Positions 1 to 8,400 of a stretch of 58,630 nucleotides of DNA are shown here, one piece after another (within the stretch, counting starts at the first letter, position 1; every line of letters starts with the position of its first letter). The translations under genes and the position numbers were made by a program. Below the pieces are notes generated by a model. The model was not told the origin of the DNA. It saw nothing but the letters and a program-made list of their open reading frames with translations, and did no database searches. The stretch is from JANSWP01 sp041941305 (GTDB taxonomy: Bacteria; Bacteroidota; Bacteroidia; Chitinophagales; Saprospiraceae). The stretch lies in NCBI GenBank assembly GCA_041941305.1, contig JBGTQJ010000060.1:1-58630 (forward strand), given 5' to 3'.

Positions 1-34
1 CCTGCATAATCCTTTAGCACATCATGAAAATAAT

Positions 35-74
35 AGAACCAATCACCCCTGCCCCTTTAGGGGTTAGGGGCAGG
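35..74. other. Hairpin beginning in a sequence shared with 44557-44575
   Basis: Positions 48-56 (CCTGCCCCT) are perfectly complementary to 66-74 (AGGGGCAGG), with a 9-nt loop. The 19 bases 35-53 are identical to 44557-44575, where a different, weaker hairpin follows (44561-44566 with 44584-44589). No T-tract follows, so an intrinsic terminator is not supported. It could be an mRNA 3'-end structure of an upstream gene or a dispersed intergenic repeat. Confidence 0.55.
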
Positions 75-177
75 AGAAGGGACAATTGAATTTTCAAACT
101 CCATCAATGCTGAGCTACCTGTAGAAAAGAAGTAATTCCTTCATTATTTCATTATTCAATCCTTAATTCTAAAGGAA

Positions 178-256
178 TGTCGCCATTCACCCCCTTCATG
201 TCATCTTTCACCCCCATTCTTTTTTTGATTCTCCCCTAATAAACCATCAATTTTAC
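178..256 (+). promoter_or_regulatory. Candidate promoter block, copy A
   Basis: Positions 178-230 align without gaps to 44656-44708, with about 45 of 53 bases identical. Further on, TTTG (224-227) and TTTTAC (251-256) recur at 44702-44705 and 44729-44734 with the same 23-nt spacing. TTTG matches the known Bacteroidetes -33 element, but a canonical TAnnTTTG -7 element is not present, so the transcription start is not fixed. Conservation between two non-homologous downstream genes is the main evidence for function. Confidence 0.5.
186..215 (+). promoter_or_regulatory. Candidate operator: two 9-bp direct repeats 21 bp apart
   Basis: TTCACCCCC occurs at 186-194 and again at 207-215, start to start 21 bp (two helical turns), with 12 bp between the repeats. 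The spacer contains TCATGTCA (196-203). The same arrangement, with the same spacing and the same TCATGTCA, lies at 44664-44693 before the second giant gene. The site sits just upstream of a TTTG box, where an activator would bind. The geometry (9-bp direct repeats, 12-bp spacer) is that known for LytTR-family response regulators, but the sequence is not the AgrA consensus. The assignment is inferred. Confidence 0.5.
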
Positions 257-307
257 GAATCTAAGAAGGGAACTTGTCTCTTGGGTTCTAAACCTTCAAC
301 TTTCTTG

Positions 308-377
308 CTCGCTATTTAAATCCCATACAGGTAATCAAAAACTGGTTTTGAAAATTAAAACAAGTCACTATGCGGAA
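308..377 (+). promoter_or_regulatory. Start-proximal conserved leader, copy A
   Basis: CTCGCT begins at 308, exactly 62 bp before the ATG at 370. The same hexamer begins at 44777, exactly 62 bp before the ATG at 44839. Positions 357-377, spanning the start codon and the first codons (MRK), are identical over 21 bases to 44826-44846. There is no Shine-Dalgarno sequence; the bases before the ATG are CAAGTCACT. The block may combine a leader structure and a translation-initiation signal. Confidence 0.5.
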
Positions 378-2289
378 ATTCTACCTTGCTTCTTTAGTTG
401 GTCTATTGCTTGCTAATCTTTGCTTTTCCCAGGACATCTCAGATTTTGAAAATCTCGATGAAGTGACCAAAGAGGGTTTTTTCAAAACCTATGTCTCCAA
501 TCTCTTCAAAGGTTTTACCGATTTCGGAGAACCGTTCAACATGAGTGGAGGAGTGGGATTGAATATGCGTTCCTATTCCGCTTTTGGGACAGATGCCCGC
601 CAGGATCCTTTTTTCTATTCCCTCAATGCCAATGTGAATGTTCGGATTTACAAACTCAATCTTCCTTTTTCCTTGTTGGTCTCCGCAAAAAATACCAATT
701 CCTCTTACCCCAATCCAAAAGAACTCTTCAACGCTTTCAAGAATAACGTCAAAAACAAAATCGAAAATCAAAAAAACCGCTTTGTACGCTTCGGCACCTC
801 CCCTCAGTACAAATGGGTCAAATTGCATTTTGGACATCGCAGTATGAACTTCTCTCAATTTACCCTCGCCAACCTCAATTTTCTTGGAGCAGGAATGGAA
901 CTCACCCCAGGCAATATTCGCTTCGCCGCCATGTATGGGCGACTCGCCAAAGCAGAACCACTGGACTTATCACTGGTCACACCGAATATCCCCAAATTCG
1001 AAAGAAAAGGCTGGGGCGTTAAAATGGGTTATGGCACGAATGAAGAATACCTGGATTTGATAGTCTTTAAGGGAATGGACGATCCGGAATCCATTTTTAT
1101 TCCAGACACCATTGCGGAACAACCAGCACCAGAAGAAAACCTGGTCATTGGTTTTAATGCACAAAAAACCTTCCTTGAAAAAATTAGAGTCAAGGTAGAG
1201 TATGCCAACAGTGCCCAATCTCCCAACGCTGAAGATGCACCTGCCGGCAATCAATTTCCTCATCCCAGATTCCTGTTTGAAGGCAAAGCAACCACTCAAT
1301 ATAAAAGTGCACTCGAATCTTCGCTTGATTTTCAGGCGAAGATTTTTACAGTTGGTGTCAAATACAAACGAATCGACCCCAACTTCAAATCCTTAGGCGC
1401 CTATTTCTTTAATAATGACATTGAAGATTACACCGGCAATGTCAGTTTTGGCTTGTTCAACAATGCCATCAATGCCAATCTCAGCGCCGGGGTTCAACGA
1501 AATAATCTCGACAACACGCAGCCATCTCGTCTGACCAGGTTTATTGGCTCAGGAAACATCAGTTATACCGCAGGCAGCTTCAACTTGGGATTGACTTATT
1601 CGAATAATAGCTCCGATGTCGCTTACCTTTTAGATGAAGATCTCGACTCTTTAAATGTCATCATCGTCACTCAGGATGCGGGTGTAAATGCGAGTTATAG
1701 CTTTCAGGATGGACAGAACAATCAGCATGTGCTAACGGGCACTTTTAATATTCAAGGTGTAACAGACGATGTCAATGACCCCATGCAGAGTTCAGCTTCT
1801 CGAATGTTGGTGGGCAATCTGATATACAATTACGCCCTGTCAGAAAGCCAATGGAAGTTCAGCATCAAAGCCAATTACAACCAAAACGAATTGAGCCAGA
1901 TGACGATGAATCGCTACGGAGCAGGCTTCGGCATTTCCAAACCCTTTTTAGAAGGAAAAATGAACACCGGAATGGACCTGAATTACTTTCTGATGCAAAA
2001 TGAAAACGCCGGCGACCAAAGCAACCTCAATGGACAGTTCCGAATGAATTACAAAATGACGGACAATATGAGTTTGAACATGAACTGGGGTTTACTCAGC
2101 TCCAAAAAAACCGTCAACGCGGTTACTGAAAGTTTTTCTGAGTTGACGGGGACCTTGGGGTTTCAATACACTTTTGCGAAGAAACCGAAAGACAAAGAAG
2201 GGGAAGGCGGAGAGGCAGGTGAGAAATCTAAAAAAAAGAAAAAGAAGGATAAGAATTCGGAGAATAATGAAGATTCTAATGATGGTTGA
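370..2289 (+). CDS. Exported outer-membrane beta-barrel protein (639 aa)
   Basis: A signal peptide is clear (residues 1-20, MRKFYLASLVGLLLANLCFS, cleavage before QD). The mature part is a succession of short amphipathic strands with alternating polar and hydrophobic residues, Gly/Asn/Tyr rich, as in outer-membrane beta-barrels. Residues about 139-195 carry the best conserved-looking segment (RFGTSPQYKW, GHRSMNFSQFTL, FLGAGMELTPGNIRFAAMYGR). The barrel appears to end at a typical aromatic C-terminal strand (LGFQYTF, about residue 602), followed by a 37-residue Lys/Glu/Asp-rich tail. It lies 210 bp upstream of the giant gene. By analogy with SprF/PorP, the barrel partners of SprB-type adhesins, it may help export or anchor the giant. 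That role is inferred, and the protein is not itself recognisable as PorP/SprF. Confidence 0.75.
   Translation: MRKFYLASLVGLLLANLCFSQDISDFENLDEVTKEGFFKTYVSNLFKGFTDFGEPFNMSGGVGLNMRSYSAFGTDARQDPFFYSLNANVNVRIYKLNLPFSLLVSAKNTNSSYPNPKELFNAFKNNVKNKIENQKNRFVRFGTSPQYKWVKLHFGHRSMNFSQFTLANLNFLGAGMELTPGNIRFAAMYGRLAKAEPLDLSLVTPNIPKFERKGWGVKMGYGTNEEYLDLIVFKGMDDPESIFIPDTIAEQPAPEENLVIGFNAQKTFLEKIRVKVEYANSAQSPNAEDAPAGNQFPHPRFLFEGKATTQYKSALESSLDFQAKIFTVGVKYKRIDPNFKSLGAYFFNNDIEDYTGNVSFGLFNNAINANLSAGVQRNNLDNTQPSRLTRFIGSGNISYTAGSFNLGLTYSNNSSDVAYLLDEDLDSLNVIIVTQDAGVNASYSFQDGQNNQHVLTGTFNIQGVTDDVNDPMQSSASRMLVGNLIYNYALSESQWKFSIKANYNQNELSQMTMNRYGAGFGISKPFLEGKMNTGMDLNYFLMQNENAGDQSNLNGQFRMNYKMTDNMSLNMNWGLLSSKKTVNAVTESFSELTGTLGFQYTFAKKPKDKEGEGGEAGEKSKKKKKKDKNSENNEDSNDG
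2176..2286 (+). other. Basic low-complexity C-terminal tail of the barrel protein
   Basis: After the last aromatic strand residue (about F602) the protein continues with AKKPKDKEGEGGEAGEKS, a run of six lysines, and an Asn/Asp/Glu-rich end. The lysine run is encoded by a purine-only stretch around 2228-2250 with an uninterrupted run of eight A. A barrel normally ends at its terminal aromatic residue, so this tail would project into the periplasm. Confidence 0.6.
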
Positions 2290-2345
2290 TGTTGGAATGG
2301 GGTCGCAGCGTCCTCTGGGAGAGACACTGCTTGATACTTTGAAGG

Positions 2346-2387
2346 CAGTTTTCAGTAGGCAGTTTTCAGTTTTCAGTTTTCAGTAGG
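2346..2387 (+). repeat. Heptanucleotide tandem array (six units)
   Basis: Six consecutive 7-bp units in perfect register: CAGTTTT, then CAGTAGG, then CAGTTTT three times, then CAGTAGG. Both unit types share the CAGT start. The register is exact over 42 bp. Such short heptameric arrays are known as STRR sequences in cyanobacteria and also occur between Bacteroidetes genes. Copy number could vary by slippage. Confidence 0.85.
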
Positions 2388-2436
2388 CAAGGGAATCAGC
2401 ACAAAGAAACAAGAGATAAGAACCAGGGAATCAGAA

Positions 2437-2464
2437 ACCCGCACCCCGCACCTCGCACCCCGAA
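2437..2464 (+). repeat. Second heptanucleotide array (four units)
   Basis: Four 7-bp units in register: ACCCGCA, CCCCGCA, CCTCGCA, CCCCGAA. It is C-rich and unrelated in sequence to the array at 2346-2387, yet has the same 7-bp period. It lies 36 bp before the start codon of the giant gene. Confidence 0.75.
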
Positions 2465-2499
2465 AAACCAGCAACAAGAAAACGGCAAAACAAAAAAAT

Positions 2500-5400
2500 A
2501 TGAAAAGGCAAATTTTATTAGGAATCGTTTCCATTTTGTTGATGACAGAACTGATTGGACAACAGGTATATCCGGTTCAGTTGAATGGATTCATCATTCC
2601 TCCGCATTCGTTGGATTTATCGGTTTATAGTTTTGATAGATCGCAGGATTTGGTCTTCAATGCTTTTTTGAATGATCCGGTCGAACCCTTTAGGGATGTC
2701 ACTGCAAGATTGACGGTGGAAAGCAATGGTGCGGAAGTGTATGTGACGGATCCGAATTATGCCTTTACGCCTATTCGGCTCCAGCAACAGGAAATGTTGA
2801 CTTTGGATGGTTCCTTGTTGGCGCCCTATCTTCGTCCGGAGGCTTTGACCGGGGCGACGGGCATTGGACAGGGGAGTGTCGTTATCCCTGAGGGAGCCAA
2901 TAGAATTTGCCTGCAGATTATTGATTTACAGCGGAATGCACCGATTTCCAGAAAAGCCTGTGTATCTGGAATCTTTGCACTGAATGATCCGCCACAAACA
3001 TTATTGCCGACTTGTGGTGAGCAAATGCCTTTCCCCGAAACCCAAAATTTATTGTTCAACTGGACACCCATGCACTTGGCATCAGGCAACTCTCCTGGAC
3101 CGATAGAATACAATTTTGAATTGGTTGAATTACTGCCGGGCATCATGGATCCCAATGATGGTTTTGAGAATGCACTACAGATATACCAGACGACTGTGAT
3201 GACGCCTTCCTTCCTCTATACGCAGGCAGAACCTATGCTGGAAGTTAATAAGTCTTACGGCTGGAGAGTGCAAGCCAGACCTGTGCTCAATCAGAGCAGT
3301 TTGCTTTTTGTGAACGAAGGCTATAGCCAGGTTTGCACTTTTACCTATACGGAAGGGGGAGAGGGTTCTTCTTCAGACGCAGAGGAGGATGAGCGGGCGG
3401 TGCCGCAGGGTTGTGAAGTATTTTCAACGGATTTTGGACCCATCAATTCAGCTGGAGCGGAACCGATTCCCCTGGTAGAAGGCGATATTGTAAAGGTGGG
3501 GTATTTTGAACTGGAAGTTTTGGATGCAACTCCTTCAGGGGATGGGTTTAGTGGGACTGGATTTATCATCGTTCCGATGTTGAAATCCAAAGTCCAGGTC
3601 AATTTTACGGATTTGAAGGTGAAAGGCAACATGAGGGCTTATGGAGCGGGTTCCTTGGAAGCTGCAGTAGAAACGGATTATTATCTCGATCCTTCACTAT
3701 TGGTTGAAGGCAATTTTGAAAACATTATTACTGAAACATATACAGAGAACCTTGCGAGTTATTTCCAGATTGGACAGGGGCAAAACAAATTGATCTCCCA
3801 ATTTGATCCTGCGGATCCTCCTATTGCAACCTTGCCACTTGGAATGGATACTGAGGAAAACGGAGAAGCCAACCCCTTAATTGCCGTTGCCAGCCTGCGC
3901 TTTACGGAACGCAATGCATATATGACTTGTGTATCTTATGTGGAAATGAATGATGGCAGTTGGATGCGCTATGTCGGAGTCGATATTCCCATCACCCCAT
4001 TTGGTGTAAAATCCAATAGTACCTTGACCATGCTTGGAGGAGAAATGAATCTTCCATTGACAGGCATTTTTCAGATGAATTTGGATAGTGAGAGTGGAGG
4101 TAGTGGTATGTCCATTGACTGTCAAGGTTTTAGGGATTATGATTTAAAAGTGCAGGTTCAGATTTCAGAAGAAATCATGGTACTTGAAGGAAGTGGAGCT
4201 CCTATCATTTTTGGGTTGAAGAGCAATACCTCTGATCCTGCCAACTATTTTGGTGGGATTGACAATTTTAATGCTTTTGAAATTCCAGATTTACCTGGTT
4301 TTCGATTTTCAATGGACGATGGTCAACTCGATTTAGACCAAAGCCAAAAGTTTAATTTTCAAAACCTTTTATTCAACGAGGACGCAAACGACAATTCATG
4401 GAAAGGTTTGTATCTGGAAAAAGTGACCGTTGAACTGCCGGGGGAATACGATTTTTCTGGACAGGGAAAAAAGCTACAACTAGGTCCGGATCCAATGCTG
4501 GTTTCAGAAATTGGTGCGGCAGGAAGTTTTAGAAAAACCAATTTATTATCCTTTAGCGATAACGATGCGTTCGGATGGAATTACAGTGTAGATACGATGC
4601 AATTGAACATCGATGAAAGTCAGACAAGAGAAACTACGCTGGCAGGTAGGATTAAAGTTCCCGTTTTAGATGCACCCTTTGATTATTCCGCTGTTTTGGA
4701 TATCAGCGCAACTTCAACAATAATGTCAGTAAGCCCCAAAAAAGGGGAAGTAGGTATGGGGTTGTGGAATGGGACTTTCGATGTTGATGAACAAACGATT
4801 GTGGAATCAAAGCTTAAGGATATCAATGGGCAGCGCGAATTTTTCCCTTTTGGAAAGTTATATGGAAATCTAAGTATTGCATTTGATGACAAAGCATTTG
4901 ATGATCACTTACATGGCAATAAAGCAGCTATAAAAGCCCAAATCAAGCAATTGTTTGCATTGGAGAACCCGGTAGATTTTAAAATGGATGACGTGCCCCT
5001 AAAAAACCTGAAAATGGACCCCATTACTTTGCCGGAAGATCGGTTCAGCCTGGAAGATTATGGAGACGGGACAGACTCCGTAAGTATAGGAGGAAAATTG
5101 TTTAAAATTGGAGAAGTTACACTAGAATATGAACCTGGAAATGAAAATGAATCCGAAGAACTAGGTCTGAGAGTTATTGCAATGCGCAATTCCATTTTGA
5201 TTGAATTTGTGATATGGGCAAAAAGCTCTGAACAAGGAGGTTTTGAATTGGACCGCATCGAAGTAGAAACCAAAGAGGTAACCTGTAATTGCTTTTCCAG
5301 CACAGATTTCCTGGAATTTGATCCCTCCTCTATCGGTTCCACCATCGATAATTATTTCCAGGAAAAATATGCCCTTCCAAGTGGTGAACAGCCTAGTCCA

Positions 5401-8400
5401 GGAAGTCTAGCCAGGTTCGGATTGTCAAAAAAGGATTTAAAACGCGAAAAATTTGAAAAAGTATATGAGGGCGCTGTAAAGAAATATTTGGTGGAAAGCA
5501 TGGTCAATGGTTTCATTGTGGATGGGGAAGCGCTTCAACTTCCCTGGGGGGATATGGTTGAAATTTCTCTGGACGGAGCCAAATATGTGGCTGTTCCAAA
5601 CCTGGAACGAAAGCTTGGCGAAAACATCAATCCCGATTTTACATTTGATAATATTGATGAGCATACCAAAAACAGTGGCATCTTAACTCTTCCCTTGGAT
5701 CTTACCGGAAAGCTACAAAGCATCGGATTTGAAAAACTCAACTTCCCAACCAGCAATCATGTTCGCTTGTTGCTGACAAAGTTCGAGATGGAAGGTGACT
5801 ATGATCTAAATGTCATTGATACAGAGGCGCTCTATGAATATACCCATGGAGGTACGGACAAACAGATTTTCAAAATGCCTTCCGCAGAGAGTATAACTAT
5901 CAAAACTGAATTTGTAATACTGGTCAGGATTGAAAGAGAGGGCATCGTGGAATACCTGCATTTCGTAAACGAATCTGAGGGACGCCTGAACAATGCAGGG
6001 CTTACTTTTAAAGATTTTTACTTAACCCTGGATAATGATGCTACATATCCAGATCCCAATTACCCGATATCCCTTAAAAAAGGAGATCCCAATACACCTG
6101 GTCAGGGATCTTATGTTGGCATATCCTGTGATAATGGATTCCTTGGATTCAATGTGGAGGGCTCCTATTTGTTCCCTGAATCGCAGGTTCAGTCAGTTGT
6201 TCCAACCGAAGAAAAATTAGGCTCAGATTCAGAAGATGGTGGAATGGAATTGGAACCTTTGGAAATTGCCATCAATATCACTGGGAGCAGTCTTCAGAAC
6301 TTTATTGCATCTTTAAGTGCCCATCGGGCAGATGGAAGCCCTTTCAATTTTGTAGTCCCTGGTGCTGAAGCATTGATTTTTGAATTCGGAGAAGATTTTG
6401 GAGCTTATCTGGATATGGATGAAACTACAAATCCAAACAAAATGGTATTCCCAAAGTCCTTCTCAAATGGAGGAGCAGATGGTTCTTTCCGTGGACTTTA
6501 TCTTCAAAAAATGCAGGTGGTTCCAGTTGGTTTGACCAAAGGAGGAAGTGATGAACCATTAAAAATGGAGGTGAAGGATTTTATTATAAGTTCTGTGGAC
6601 GGAGTATATGCTGATGTTAGCATAAAGGATCCGATACCGGTTGTTTCCAACTCTTCTTTGGCTGGTTGGCAGTACACGCTTGACGAATTCGGATTTGTCC
6701 TTCAAAATGGTACACTAAGTGATCAAGGGATCTATTTCAACGGGCGTATTAAGCTGCCCATCATCGCAAATGATGATTTTTGGCTCAATTATACCGGTAA
6801 GCTAGGCGTTGAGAAGGTACCACAAGCCCTATTAAACAACAAACAACAAAATCAGCAACAGCTACAGTCTGGACCCAAAGGAGCCAAAAAACTAAAAAAA
6901 GAAAAGGTAAGGCCTACTGGTTACCTGGCGATTGTATTACCGGATGAGGATCTGGATTTGGACTTTGCGGGAATTGCCGGTTTAAAAATAGGTTTGGGAG
7001 AAGGTTCTGCCGTAGGCGTCCAATTTAAATGGGGCCGATTTTTACCCTATGCCCAATTGAATGGTACTGCTGCTTTTTCTCTGGGTGCAGATTTAGGTAT
7101 CCCGGGGCTTGACTTCGATTTTAATTACGATTTTTTGAGCTTTCAGGGGCTTCGGGTCAATGGGGAGAAAGTTGGTGTCCCCCCGGCAAAAGATAACCCT
7201 GGAAGAAAAAGACCAGTTCGGAAAATAAATTGGGGCACCTGGGGCAACCTAGTTGGTGATAAACTCCTGAAAAAGAAAAAGAAGGGAGGAAAAGCCGGGC
7301 TACAAGGATTTCCATTGGTTTTGAAAGGCATCTCATTTTTAGAACCAGATGGTGACAACCATACCATGAGAATTGAAGTAGGTGTCAACCTTGTGAAGGA
7401 AAGTCCGGATGGAAGTACATCAGGCCTTGCTGGTTCAGCTGGTCTGGATTTTAATTTTTCCTTAGGAGATGAAGGCTTCGATTTTAAAAATGTCGAATTG
7501 GGGAAAATATTGGTTGAAGGGAAGTTTTCTGCTGTGGAATTTAAAGGAGGCATCAATTTCATCAAGAGGGATCCAGTGTATGGCAATGGATTAAAAGGCA
7601 TGTTGGATCTTACGGTCAAACAACAATTTAACTTTAAAGCGGTCGTACAATTTGGGACCACAGAGTATCAAAAATATGCCTCTAATTCCGGAGATTACCG
7701 TTATTTCTTTGCCGATCTTGAATTTTCCTATGAACCGGGAGTATGTTTTGAGCCCTTTCAACTTTGTTGGTTTGGCTTAGGAGGAGGTATTTATTACAAC
7801 ATGGCCAAGCCATCAATTGATCCCGATAAAATTGTAGCGGATATGGGAAAAACGATTGAAGGAGATGAAGACCCAATGCCAGTTTTACCTCCTGATTGGC
7901 TGGAACCTGGGACCTCCCTTTCAGGCTTTAAATATACTCCCGAAGAGGGAGTGATGGGTGGCTATTTAACAGGCATTTTTGGGGTCACTAAAAGTCCTTC
8001 TAAACCACTTCTTTTGGACGCCTCTGTCATAATTGAAATTGGAAAAAATGATGCGGATAATTTTAATATCAGAAGTGTAGGTTTGAAAGCAGAATTATAC
8101 GTCATGGCTCAGAGTATCGCTACCCGTAGAGAATCCAAATTGGGTGGAGGAGTAGCTGAGTTGCAGGTTAACTTCATCGATAAACGCCTGGAAGGGTATT
8201 TTGATTTCAAATTGGATGCTGGATTTCCCGAGAGTGTGCCTTTGATCACACTAAAAGGAGGAGGACAAGGTGCTTTAAAATTTGATGCTGTTTCGAAAGA
8301 ATGGTATTTCAAAGCCGGAAGACCACCAGGATCTGGACAACCATTGGGTGTGAATTTAAATATTGGCCCCCTATATGGTCCTGAAACCAGAACTTATTTC

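Larger units (their letters stand above)
1..369 (+). other. Non-coding region upstream of the barrel gene
   Basis: No credible gene is seen here. The region holds a strong hairpin (48-74), a candidate operator with two direct repeats (186-215), a candidate promoter block (178-256) and a start-proximal block (308-377). Each of these has a colinear counterpart before the second giant gene (44557-44846). The left part may belong to the 3' end of an upstream transcription unit outside the window. Confidence 0.7.
2290..2499 (+). other. Intergenic region with two heptanucleotide arrays
   Basis: There is no gene here. The 210 bp contain two separate 7-bp tandem arrays (2346-2387 and 2437-2464), then an A-rich leader directly before the ATG at 2500. 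I see neither a clear promoter nor a terminator, so genes 1 and 2 could be co-transcribed. Confidence 0.7.

Noticed and set aside
186..256. A canonical Bacteroidetes -33/-7 promoter
   Set aside because: TTTG is present, but no TAnnTTTG stands at the right distance in either copy. The region is therefore reported only as a conserved candidate promoter block.
370..2289. Assignment of the barrel protein as PorP/SprF
   Set aside because: It is roughly twice the usual length of PorP/SprF proteins and the conserved segment is not theirs. Only the general role as a barrel partner is suggested.
2346..2464. CRISPR-like repeats
   Set aside because: The units are 7 bp and directly adjacent, with no spacers and no cas genes nearby.
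7143..7661. 172-codon minus-strand ORF inside the giant gene
   Set aside because: The + strand frame here is clearly coding and continuous. The minus-strand product is low complexity (poly-Phe from Lys codons) without a recognisable domain.
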